Source: Bacteroidales bacterium
GTDB lineage: Bacteria; Bacteroidota; Bacteroidia; Bacteroidales; WCHB1-69
Direction of reading: 5' to 3'
Assembly (NCBI GenBank): GCA_017394765.1
Contig: JAFPXF010000065.1
Location: 1 to 6,881 of the forward strand
DNA length: 6,881 nt
This document shows, in pieces, positions 1 to 6,263 of this stretch. Position 1 is the stretch's first letter; every line of letters starts with the position of its first letter. The notes beneath the pieces are model-generated. The model saw only the letters and a list, made by a program, of their open reading frames with translations. It was not told the origin of the DNA and did not search any database. Both the position numbers and the translations under genes were made by a program.

Positions 1-1060
1 CGGTGAGCAGCTGGTTGAGGGTGCTCTCACGCTCGTCGTTGGCATTGGAGATGGCATTCTTGCCGCGGGCACGGCCAATGGCGTCAATCTCGTCGATGAA
101 GATGATGCAGGGGGCCTTCTCCTTGGCGGTCTTGAAGAGGTCGCGCACGCGGGAGGCGCCCACACCCACGAACATCTCCACAAAGTCGGATCCGGAGAGG
201 GAGAAGAAGGGCACCTTGGCCTCGCCGGCCACGGCCTTGGCCAAGAGGGTCTTGCCCGTGCCCGGAGGACCTACCAGCAGCACGCCCTTGGGGATCTTGC
301 CGCCCAACACCGTGTATTTCTTGGGGTTTTTGAGGAAGTCCACCACCTCTTCAATCTCGAACTTGGCGCCTTCCAGTCCGGCCACATCCTTGAACGTGAC
401 CAGCTGCCCGGACTTCTCGTCGAACTCCTGGGCCCGCGATTTCCCGATATTGAAAATACTGCCGCCACCGCCCATTCCTGCGCCACCTCTCGCTATAGAG
501 CGAATGGACCAGAGGATGAGAAAGATGAACAACAGCATCGGAAGAACATAGAAAAACATCTCGAATCCCCAGCTCTTGGTGTTGTTCTGCTTCACGGGAA
601 AATCATACTCATCCACAACGTCCATCTCCGTGAGGGTGCTGTCCTTGGCAAGGCGTTTCTGGACGGCGTTTCCCCGAATATCCTTCAATTCGTTGTAGAA
701 GACCTGGAAGTCGCCGGCGGGCAGAGAGTACTGGGGACCGTCCACATTCTCTTTCACCTTGTCGTATGCGGGCTTGTCGAGGGCCTCCGTCTTAAGGAAA
801 ATATTGACTTTCTCCACGCTGCGCACATACTCCACATGGTCGATGTCGCGGTTTTCCACCATCTGCTTGAACTGGGTATTGTCCACCTCAACGGTTGGGG
901 TCTCGGTGCCGGAAAGAAACCAATAACCAATCAGGGCGAGGAAAAACAACAAGTAAATAAGGCCGAAGTTGAATTTTTTCTTGTCTTTGGAGTTCTTTCC
1001 TGTCGTATTAAATGGATTCTTGCCTGAGCGGCCGTCATCCCGTTTATTTTGCTGAGCCAT
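1..1060 (-). CDS. ftsH: ATP-dependent zinc metalloprotease FtsH (partial, N-terminal 353 residues)
   Basis: FtsH is a membrane-anchored AAA+ protease that unfolds and degrades membrane and short-lived cytosolic proteins. From the ATG at 1060 the reading frame is open to the left edge. It shows a charged N-terminal tail (residues 1-32, rich in Lys and Asp), a first membrane segment near 33-49, a periplasmic region to about 165, a second membrane segment at 168-186, and a glycine-rich linker (GAGMGGGGS). The AAA domain follows, with Walker A GPPGTGKT at 264-271 and Walker B IIFIDEID at 319-326. The [11 protein letters not shown] stretch, which leads towards the second region of homology, reaches the edge. 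The HEXGH zinc site of the peptidase domain would lie outside the window, so proteolytic competence cannot be judged. It starts 17 nt after rsfS and is probably co-transcribed with it. No Shine-Dalgarno sequence is evident. Identification is firm. Confidence 0.97.
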   Translation of the reverse strand, partial: MAQQNKRDDGRSGKNPFNTTGKNSKDKKKFNFGLIYLLFFLALIGYWFLSGTETPTVEVDNTQFKQMVENRDIDHVEYVRSVEKVNIFLKTEALDKPAYDKVKENVDGPQYSLPAGDFQVFYNELKDIRGNAVQKRLAKDSTLTEMDVVDEYDFPVKQNNTKSWGFEMFFYVLPMLLFIFLILWSIRSIARGGAGMGGGGSIFNIGKSRAQEFDEKSGQLVTFKDVAGLEGAKFEIEEVVDFLKNPKKYTVLGGKIPKGVLLVGPPGTGKTLLAKAVAGEAKVPFFSLSGSDFVEMFVGVGASRVRDLFKTAKEKAPCIIFIDEIDAIGRARGKNAISNANDERESTLNQLLT

Positions 1061-1077
1061 AAAATAGGATTAAGGAG

Positions 1078-1458
1078 TTAGAACTTTTGGATGTCGGCAT
1101 CGTTCCAAAGCGCTTCAATGTTATAATATTCCCGCGCTTCGGGCTGGAAGATGTGGACCAGCACATTGAAATAGTCCAACAGGACCCATTCCTTGTTTTC
1201 AAGGCCTTCGACATGCACGGGTTTCAGGTTGGCCACGCGCTGCGTCTGCTCCTGCACATAGTCGCACAATGTCTCCACATGCGGTTTGGAATTTCCGGTG
1301 CAAACAATGAAATAATCAAAATAGACATGATTGATTTTTTTCAAGTCGATACATTGTATATCGGCACCTTGCTTTTCTATAAGTGCTTGTATAATAAGCT
1401 CTTCTATATTTCCTTCGTAGGCAATTCCTTCAAATTTGACTTTTTTCTTAGAGGGCAT
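1078..1458 (-). CDS. rsfS: Ribosomal silencing factor RsfS (RsfA/Iojap family)
   Basis: RsfS binds uL14 on the large ribosomal subunit and blocks subunit joining, lowering translation when nutrients are scarce. The 126-residue protein has the usual length and shows the family signatures. The core DYFIVCTGNSKPHVETL lies at about 48-64 and the C-terminal block HVEGLENKEWVLLDYFNVLVH at about 82-102. The EAREYYNIEALW motif follows at about 107-118. The start at 1458 fits the family and gives a short basic leader (MPSKKK). The gene is first in a minus-strand unit with ftsH 17 nt downstream, an arrangement that, from general knowledge, is common in Bacteroidota. A TAnnTTTG promoter box lies about 24 nt upstream of the start. 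No Shine-Dalgarno sequence is visible, as is normal in this phylum. Confidence 0.96.
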   Translation of the reverse strand: MPSKKKVKFEGIAYEGNIEELIIQALIEKQGADIQCIDLKKINHVYFDYFIVCTGNSKPHVETLCDYVQEQTQRVANLKPVHVEGLENKEWVLLDYFNVLVHIFQPEAREYYNIEALWNDADIQKF

Positions 1459-1478
1459 AATGATGTTTTAAATTTGGC

Positions 1479-1509
1479 TTGCAAAGGTACATTTTTTTTT
1501 ATACTTTTG
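1479..1509 (+). promoter_or_regulatory. Probable promoter of the protease-wbqC-glycosyltransferase cluster
   Basis: TACTTTTG at 1502-1509 matches the Bacteroidota -7 consensus TAnnTTTG. A TTG at 1479-1481 lies 20 nt upstream, where the -33 element (TTTG) is expected; a full TTTG also occurs at 1473-1476, with longer spacing. The start codon of the protease is at 1532, so the leader would be only about 15-20 nt, A-rich and without a Shine-Dalgarno sequence. The -33 half overlaps the opposite-strand rsfS -7 box. Confidence 0.6.
1482..1489 (-). promoter_or_regulatory. Probable -7 box (TAnnTTTG) of the rsfS-ftsH unit
   Basis: On the minus strand this reads TACCTTTG, a perfect match to the Bacteroidota -7 consensus TAnnTTTG. 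Its downstream edge is 23 nt from the rsfS start codon, leaving a short leader. I see no good TTTG -33 element at the expected 19-21 nt spacing; the nearest minus-strand TTTG (1516-1519) is 26 nt away. The call therefore rests on the -7 box and its position. Confidence 0.6.
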
Positions 1510-1531
1510 CGGCCTCAAAAAAGCAATTGAC

Positions 1532-3184
1532 ATGACAAAGAAAAAATCCTTTCTTTTTTTAATTCTGACAGTGTTATTTCTGTATTCCGCCCATGCCCAG
1601 AAAGAGGTGGTGGGCCTTCCTTATTCTTTCACCCATAATGACATTTCCATGGCAGTTGACAGGGTGGATTTCCCGGCCTACGATGTTAATGAGCTGCTGG
1701 CGGAAGACGATCAGAACATGAAAGAAGGAAGTCCGATGCGCGTTGGCGCGGTGCGTCACGTCAGTTACAATTTCAACAACTCGGGCCGCACGGACATCCT
1801 GCCCGACGGTTCCCGTTTGTGGCGTCTGACGCTTCATTCCCCGGAGGCGCGTGCCATGGCCGTTTTCTTCTCAACCTTCAACATTCCGGAGGGGGCCACG
1901 ATGTATGTGTACAGCAGTGACCGCAAGCATCTGACCGGCACCTACACAGCCGAGGACATCGAGCCAAACGGCGTGATGGCTTCCGAATTCATCGAGGGTG
2001 ACGAGCTGACCATCGAGTATCACGAGCCTGCCGACGTCCACTACCACGGTGTTATCGAAATCGACCGTGTGAGCCATATCTACCGCAATGTTTGGTTCGC
2101 GGGCGACCCCGGGAAGGGCAGCGTGGACGATGCCGAAGACTGCCACTACCATGCCGTTTGTCCGGAAGGCGCAGCCTGGCATGACCAGATCAACTCTGTG
2201 GTGAGAATCACCATCACCGGCAACACGGGGACTTACTTCTGTTCCGGCGCCCTCATCAACAACGTCCGCATGGACAAAACCCCATACGTCTATTCCGCCA
2301 ACCACTGTCTGGACGGTGACGGCTCCTCCTTCCGTTTCGACTTTTTCTACCAATACCTGAACTGCAACGGTACCGGTGTCAGCCCCGTCAAGTTCATCAC
2401 CGGCGGTGAAATCAAGGCTTTCATCAGCTACAACTCCAACACCGGCATCAACAACAGCTCCGACTTCCTGTTGCTGCGCATCACCAAGGACCTCTCTTCC
2501 AAGCCCTGGTCCGACAGCCTCTATTTCGCAGGTTGGGATGCCACGGGAACCTCATCCGTCGGCTTGGCCATACACCATCCTGCCGGCGCACGCAAGCGTT
2601 TCAGCTTCCCTCGCCAAGTTTTCAACTACGGCACCAAGTACTGGGGTGTCAACTGGTACACCAATCCCAACAGAGGATGCACCGAACAGGGCTCTTCCGG
2701 CTCCCCGCTCTTCAATGCCAACAAGCTGATCATCGGCGACTTGAGCACTGGTGAAAGTGCCTGTAACTATCCTGCAGGCAGCGACTATTACGGCAAGCTC
2801 TCCTACGCCTGGACCAACAACAACAACAGCAACAACAGCAAGAAGCTCCAGCCGTGGCTCGACCCTGACAACACGGGAGTACGCACGCTTCCCGGCATGA
2901 ATTTCCACGGAGTGGTCGGTGTGCAGGACTACAGCAGCCATATCGAGTATTTCAATGTCAACCCCAACCCGTCCACAGGCAATGTCACCGTCAAGGGATC
3001 CTTCAAGGAGACTGTCGGCCGCTGTAATGTCTATAATGCCATGGGCATGCTGGTCAGTTCCAAAGACATTGCACTCTCCCCCACCTTCAACCTCAACCTC
3101 GGCCACCTCACCAACGGCATCTATTTTGTCGAAATCAACGATGGCTGCCAGCTGTACCGTTCCAAGGTGGTTATCGCCAAATAG
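1532..3184 (+). CDS. Secreted lysyl-endopeptidase-like serine protease with T9SS type A sorting domain
   Basis: The 550-residue protein is predicted to be exported and then moved across the outer membrane by the type IX system. Residues 1-22 are a signal peptide (Lys-rich start, hydrophobic core, SAHA then Gln). Residues 23 to about 195 look like a propeptide. The trypsin-like domain resembles Achromobacter lysyl endopeptidase (API). It has the triad His258 (SANHC), Asp311 (SSDFLLL) and Ser389 (GSSGSP), spaced almost as in API (53 and 78 residues versus 56 and 81). Cysteines 204, 210, 237, 259, 278 and 411 align by eye with the six API disulfide cysteines. Asp418 (SDYYG) matches API Asp225, which sets lysine specificity. 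Residues from about 473 to 550 are a T9SS C-terminal domain (NVNPNPSTG, then NGIYFVEI, ending KVVIAK). First gene of the cluster. Family is firm; Lys preference is inferred from Asp418. Confidence 0.93.
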   Translation: MTKKKSFLFLILTVLFLYSAHAQKEVVGLPYSFTHNDISMAVDRVDFPAYDVNELLAEDDQNMKEGSPMRVGAVRHVSYNFNNSGRTDILPDGSRLWRLTLHSPEARAMAVFFSTFNIPEGATMYVYSSDRKHLTGTYTAEDIEPNGVMASEFIEGDELTIEYHEPADVHYHGVIEIDRVSHIYRNVWFAGDPGKGSVDDAEDCHYHAVCPEGAAWHDQINSVVRITITGNTGTYFCSGALINNVRMDKTPYVYSANHCLDGDGSSFRFDFFYQYLNCNGTGVSPVKFITGGEIKAFISYNSNTGINNSSDFLLLRITKDLSSKPWSDSLYFAGWDATGTSSVGLAIHHPAGARKRFSFPRQVFNYGTKYWGVNWYTNPNRGCTEQGSSGSPLFNANKLIIGDLSTGESACNYPAGSDYYGKLSYAWTNNNNSNNSKKLQPWLDPDNTGVRTLPGMNFHGVVGVQDYSSHIEYFNVNPNPSTGNVTVKGSFKETVGRCNVYNAMGMLVSSKDIALSPTFNLNLGHLTNGIYFVEINDGCQLYRSKVVIAK

Positions 3185-3190
3185 GAGGTG
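3183..3190 (+). promoter_or_regulatory. Unusually strong Shine-Dalgarno-like sequence ahead of the WbqC gene
   Basis: AGGAGGTG is an 8-nt perfect complement to the usual 3' end of 16S rRNA and overlaps the TAG stop of the protease. Bacteroidota genes seldom carry such sites, and no other start in this window does. The gap to the WbqC ATG at 3205 is 14 nt, longer than ideal. An out-of-frame ATG at 3200 is closer (9 nt). The match could be chance. Confidence 0.35.
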
Positions 3191-3204
3191 TCTCTCCCCA
3201 TGCC

Positions 3205-3846
3205 ATGGCTCCGCTCCTGACCACGAGTTATCTTCCCCCTGTCGAATACTTTGCCTTTTTGACCCAAGAGGAGGCTTGGCTGGAGCATTGTGAGCATTAC
3301 CGCAAGCAGACTTTCCGCAACCGTTGCGTCATCCTGACCTCCAACGGTCCCGAGGCGCTTACAGTGCCCGTTGTACACAGCCGCAACCACGAGCCCATTG
3401 CCGAGACCCGCATTGACTATGCCATGCCGTGGCAGCGCACCCATTGGCGCGCCATAGTGTCCGCCTACGGCTGCAGCCCCTATTTCCTCTATTATCAGGA
3501 CGCCCTCCTGCCCTTTTACGAACAGCGTCATGAACGGCTTTTCGACTTCAACCTGCAGCTCACCCGCACCCTTTTGCGGATGCTGCAACTGCCGTCACAT
3601 CTCCACCTGACTGAAGATTTCACCCCCTTGACGGCCAACGATCTGCGCACCCTCATCCAACCCCATGGGCAGTCAGCGCCCGACTACGCCTTCCGGCTTA
3701 CGGAGCCTTACTACCAAGTGTTCGGACACAAATTCGGTTTCGTGCCCAACCTATCCATCATCGACCTGATTTTCAACACCGGACCGGCGGCGGTCACCTA
3801 CCTGCGCAATTTGCGCCAACAATTCTCAACCTCAACCATTTCGTAA
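3205..3846 (+). CDS. WbqC-like family protein
   Basis: This 213-residue protein belongs to the WbqC-like family, named from an O-antigen gene cluster; its biochemical activity is not settled as far as I know. The visible family signatures are YLPPVEYF (9-16), QTFRNRC (35-41), the WQRTHWRAI block (76-84) followed by SAYG and SPYF, FDFN (113-116), and the C-terminal GFVPNLSIIDLIFNTGP (178-194). There is no signal peptide or membrane segment, so it is probably cytosolic. Length is in the usual range, and the start at 3205 places the conserved LPP motif near the N-terminus as expected. It starts 20 nt after the protease and ends 2 nt before the membrane glycosyltransferase, which suggests one transcript and possible translational coupling. 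Family assignment is confident; function is unknown. Confidence 0.88.
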   Translation: MAPLLTTSYLPPVEYFAFLTQEEAWLEHCEHYRKQTFRNRCVILTSNGPEALTVPVVHSRNHEPIAETRIDYAMPWQRTHWRAIVSAYGCSPYFLYYQDALLPFYEQRHERLFDFNLQLTRTLLRMLQLPSHLHLTEDFTPLTANDLRTLIQPHGQSAPDYAFRLTEPYYQVFGHKFGFVPNLSIIDLIFNTGPAAVTYLRNLRQQFSTSTIS

Positions 3847-3848
3847 TC

Positions 3849-5708
3849 ATGGCGCAAGACAAGCTCAAATTTGCAGAAAAAATCTACTACTATATCAAAC
3901 AGGTGTTGATGAAGATCACCTATTCTCAAAACTTGTTTGATGAAGATGTATGGAAACTGCGTTTTTCCAAACAACAGGAAAAGCGCAAGTACACCATCGA
4001 AAAAAGCCTCTTCAGCCTCTCGTTGAAAAGTGCCGACGACATTTTCAAGTACCTGCTCTGGATCTCCTTGGTCGCAATGTTGGTCTTCATGATCCTGATG
4101 AGCCGTCATGTGGGCATTTCCGAACGGGAGATCGTGCAAAACGAGTATTCGGAATTGGTGCTCGGGTATTTCCACCACGATGTGGATGCCGCGACACTGC
4201 ACGCACATCCCTACGCCTCCTCGCAAGCACAATACATTGATTTGGCGCTATGTGCACTCGGCAAGGCATTGCATGTCAACAACATATTTATACTCAAGCA
4301 TTTAATCAGCTCAATCTTTGGATGGCTGCTCATCGTCTATCTCTCCGTGCTCATCCTCAGGGCTTTCAACTGGCGGGCGTCATTCCTCACGGCATTTTTT
4401 CTGTTCATATCGCCGCGCTTTTTAGGATACTCCGTATGCAACGTGGTCGATGTCACCTTCGCCTTCGGGTTCATCTTCACCATCACGCAGATCTACTATT
4501 TCTGCCGGGAATTGCCCGTCATCCGCATTTATCGTGTGGTGAAAATCGTATTGGGCACGCTTTTGGCCCTCTCCACCTATAATGCAGGCTTCATTCTCGT
4601 CCATTTCTTCATTATCTTCGTAATTCTAAACTTCTTACTTTACAATCCTTTGAAGAAGTTCTTCAAATGGGAATACCTCAAGCCGCTTTGCATCCTGATG
4701 GCCATGCTGGCGGGATTCATCGTCATTGTTTACTCGGTCCACGCCCTTTGCACCTTCTTCCTGAAAAGTTCCATCGTGAGGCCCAACCAGGCGTTTGCGT
4801 TGCTCACGGTCAACTACCCCTTGGCCGGCAACCAGCTCTTCGAGGGTCACATCATCGGCCCGGACAACCATCCACGGTATTATCTGGCCAAATACCTTTT
4901 CATCACCATTCCCACCGTCATCCTGATTGGGTTCGCGTTCTTCTTTGTCTTCTTCAAGACCGCCGTGAAATCGTTGAAGCCGTACTCCATCTTCATCTTC
5001 CTATACACCTTCTTCTACTGCGTGTTCAAGGTGCGGACACACTACCTGAACCCGGACACCATGTGGGCCATTTACTACTGCATTTATCCGCTTTTCATGT
5101 TGATAGCGGTCAGCGGGTACGAATGCACCCTGCAGAGCATCAATGACAAATACACCAATTTTGTGGTGATGGGACTTATGGCGTTGATGTCCTTCATGCC
5201 CATCCGGCACATCATTTTCACCCAGCCGCTCACATCGCTCTATTTCAACGAGATCACAGGAGGCATCCACAATGCGTACAGCAAATACGAGTTAGATGCG
5301 GTGGAGGATGCCAACAAGCAGGCCTGCCAATGGATGGGCAAGTACATACACGAGCACGAAATCGGGCACCACATTGACGAGGCGCCTTATGTGGTGGGCA
5401 CCAATGGCAACTCGGCATGTCCGCTCTTTTTGTCCAAAGACACGAGCATTGTCATTGTGCGCATGCCGTACAGCCGCACGGACACGACATGGGATTACTA
5501 TATCGACTTCTGCCATGGCATTCCCGCTTCACAGTTGCGGAACGGCACCTGGCCTTGCGACACCACGGTCCACCGCATCCACTTCGAGACCAAGCCCGTG
5601 GTGGCGTTTTATCGCAACTCTTATCGCGCCCGGCAGCGGTTGTTGCGCGACAGCATCGCCACCGAGGAGTTGCACCGCCTCGACAGTATCGCGAATTGTG
5701 CCGAATAG
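3849..5708 (+). CDS. Polytopic membrane protein, diverged GT-C / family-39-like glycosyltransferase
   Basis: The 619-residue protein has a cytosolic N-terminus of about 65 residues and roughly eleven hydrophobic segments (about 66-85, 148-170, 176-190, 200-217, 229-245, 246-265, 278-303, 348-370, 378-394, 404-424, 434-458). A soluble C-terminal domain of about 160 residues follows. It resembles Bacteroidota proteins annotated as family-39 glycosyltransferases, which move sugars from lipid-linked donors. Shared features are an acidic first outer loop with VQNEY (96-100), SPRFLGYS (188-195), and YFNEITGGIHNAYSKYELD (465-483). The C-terminal domain has WDYYIDF (548-554) and QLRNGTWP (562-569). 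The usual Asp-Glu pair of the first loop is here SEREIVQNE, and the familiar NNPKD after SPRF is replaced by CNVVD, so activity is uncertain. It begins 2 nt after wbqC; M21 is an alternative start. The sugar and acceptor are unknown. Confidence 0.75.
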   Translation: MAQDKLKFAEKIYYYIKQVLMKITYSQNLFDEDVWKLRFSKQQEKRKYTIEKSLFSLSLKSADDIFKYLLWISLVAMLVFMILMSRHVGISEREIVQNEYSELVLGYFHHDVDAATLHAHPYASSQAQYIDLALCALGKALHVNNIFILKHLISSIFGWLLIVYLSVLILRAFNWRASFLTAFFLFISPRFLGYSVCNVVDVTFAFGFIFTITQIYYFCRELPVIRIYRVVKIVLGTLLALSTYNAGFILVHFFIIFVILNFLLYNPLKKFFKWEYLKPLCILMAMLAGFIVIVYSVHALCTFFLKSSIVRPNQAFALLTVNYPLAGNQLFEGHIIGPDNHPRYYLAKYLFITIPTVILIGFAFFFVFFKTAVKSLKPYSIFIFLYTFFYCVFKVRTHYLNPDTMWAIYYCIYPLFMLIAVSGYECTLQSINDKYTNFVVMGLMALMSFMPIRHIIFTQPLTSLYFNEITGGIHNAYSKYELDAVEDANKQACQWMGKYIHEHEIGHHIDEAPYVVGTNGNSACPLFLSKDTSIVIVRMPYSRTDTTWDYYIDFCHGIPASQLRNGTWPCDTTVHRIHFETKPVVAFYRNSYRARQRLLRDSIATEELHRLDSIANCAE

Positions 5709-5741
5709 TTGGTGGTTGGGCGTTGGTCTTCAATGTTGATA

Positions 5742-5765
5742 ATTAAGAAATTAAGGAGTTAAGAA
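5742..5765 (+). repeat. Short tandem repeat, 8-bp period, three imperfect copies
   Basis: Three consecutive 8-mers, ATTAAGAA, ATTAAGGA and GTTAAGAA, are followed by the partial copy ATTGA. The first and third share the 10-mer TTAAGAAATT with the following bases (5743-5752 and 5759-5768). It sits 34 nt after the stop of the glycosyltransferase-like gene, at the AT-rich edge of the palindromic region. Confidence 0.6.
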
Positions 5766-5797
5766 ATTGATTCCAACAACAGCCAATGCTCTTCCTT

Positions 5798-5870
5798 GAG
5801 CAGCCCCGGCAGGGGCAAAAGCTCGGTAGCCAGGGGTTAAAGCGTGAGGAACGAGCGCTGCAATCCCTGG
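5798..5870. repeat. Pair of nested hairpins
   Basis: The first hairpin has stem GAGC (5798-5801) with GCTC (5821-5824), enclosing GCCCC (5803-5807) with GGGGC (5812-5816) and loop GGCA. The second has CCAGGG (5830-5835) with CCCTGG (5865-5870), enclosing AGCG (5841-5844) with CGCT (5856-5859). All four pairings are perfect, and they are arranged back to back without a reading frame. The unit looks like an intergenic palindromic repeat element; copies elsewhere in the genome cannot be seen from this window. Confidence 0.55.
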
Positions 5871-5920
5871 GAGGGATGCGTGCGCGGGAAAATCGCGGCG
5901 CGGGAGAACGTTGAGACGAG

Positions 5921-5937
5921 GGTGTGCGTTGCACGCC
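5921..5937. repeat. Small hairpin with 7-bp stem
   Basis: GGTGTGC (5921-5927) pairs with GCACGCC (5931-5937) across a GTT loop, with one G-T wobble. It lies between the two larger palindromic blocks. Two exact copies of GCGCGGGA (5882-5889 and 5898-5905) lie just upstream. Confidence 0.45.
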
Positions 5938-5986
5938 GCGAAACGGATGTGGGGTTCCACGAGCATGCGTGAGGGATTGCAGTGGA

Positions 5987-6083
5987 AATGATTTTGGCGA
6001 GAATGCGTTCCCTGGCGAGACGGAGGTTCCGCTTGACGCTTCGCGTCTCGCGGAATGGCGGTGGGTTCTAAGCCAAAATCATT
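5987..6083. repeat. 12-bp inverted repeat enclosing a strong 29-bp palindrome
   Basis: The outer arms AATGATTTTGGC (5987-5998) and GCCAAAATCATT (6072-6083) are perfectly complementary; AGAA (6000-6003) and TTCT (6066-6069) extend the pairing. Inside, TTCCGC (6027-6032) pairs with GCGGAA (6050-6055) and GACGC (6035-6039) with GCGTC (6043-6047), leaving a TTC loop. An alternative perfect 8-bp stem, GCGAGACG (6015-6022) with CGTCTCGC (6044-6051), uses overlapping bases, so the two inner folds exclude each other. Confidence 0.65.
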
Positions 6084-6101
6084 GGAACGGAAAGCCCGAC
6101 G

Positions 6102-6156
6102 GCGCGGCGGCATTTAATGTTGTGTGCGAATGCAACGTGATTCCACGCCGCCGCGC
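6102..6156. repeat. GC-rich 10-bp inverted repeat
   Basis: GCGCGGCGGC (6102-6111) is perfectly complementary to GCCGCCGCGC (6147-6156), with a 35-nt loop. Within the loop GCATT (6110-6114) can pair with AATGC (6129-6133), competing at its first two bases with the outer stem. An A-run follows on the plus strand, so this is not an intrinsic terminator for either direction. Confidence 0.6.
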
Positions 6157-6232
6157 TGGCACGCCCAAATCAAAAAAAAAGATGCAAAAGCCCTGATTTG
6201 TGCCACCGAGTATATAATTCCCAAAAATTATG

Positions 6233-6240
6233 TACTTTTG
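6233..6240 (+). promoter_or_regulatory. Probable -7 box (TAnnTTTG) of the DUF4290 gene
   Basis: TACTTTTG matches the Bacteroidota -7 consensus and ends 23 nt before the ATG at 6264, the same geometry as for rsfS. No TTTG lies at the -33 spacing; the nearest (6197-6200) is too far upstream. The box uses the same TACTTTTG 8-mer as the protease promoter. Confidence 0.5.
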
Positions 6241-6263
6241 CACTCTTTTTTGAAAACCGACTC

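Larger units (their letters stand above)
5709..6263. other. 555-bp gene-free region rich in inverted repeats
   Basis: No reading frame here looks like a real gene. Frames at 5751-6113 (minus) and 5924-6196 (plus) have rare-residue-rich, low-complexity translations and follow the palindromes rather than any protein family I know. The region holds a short 8-bp-period repeat (5742-5765), a set of nested hairpins (5798-5870), a long-range inverted repeat enclosing a strong palindrome (5987-6083), a GC-rich 10-bp stem (6102-6156), and a promoter box for the next gene. Base composition swings from AT-rich at both ends to very GC-rich between about 5800 and 6165. I see no hairpin followed by a T-run that would serve as an intrinsic terminator for the upstream cluster. 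Confidence 0.7.

Noticed and set aside
3..551. Long plus-strand reading frame at the left edge
   Set aside because: It is antisense to ftsH, whose Walker A, Walker B and membrane segments are unmistakable; the plus-strand translation matches no family I know.
1069..1080. ATTAAGGAGTTA, also present at 5750-5761
   Set aside because: A 12-bp match within about 6.9 kb is expected roughly once by chance; one copy contains the rsfS stop codon and neither acts as a Shine-Dalgarno site for a gene.
2552..3106. 184-codon minus-strand frame inside the protease gene
   Set aside because: Its translation is a low-complexity Val/Gly/Ala-rich shadow of the protease, which carries clear catalytic and sorting motifs in the opposite strand.
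5751..6113. 120-codon minus-strand frame in the gene-free region
   Set aside because: It is Arg/Pro/Ala/His-rich, runs through several palindromes and has no recognisable motif or promoter; more likely an accident of GC-rich repeat DNA.
5924..6196. 90-codon plus-strand frame in the gene-free region
   Set aside because: It spans the inverted repeats, ends in a Lys run from the A-tract, and has no family resemblance or start signal.
6166..6200. 7-bp inverted repeat CAAATCA / TGATTTG around an A-run, considered as a terminator
   Set aside because: The stem is weak and AT-rich, its loop is 21 nt, and no T-run follows on either strand in the right place.
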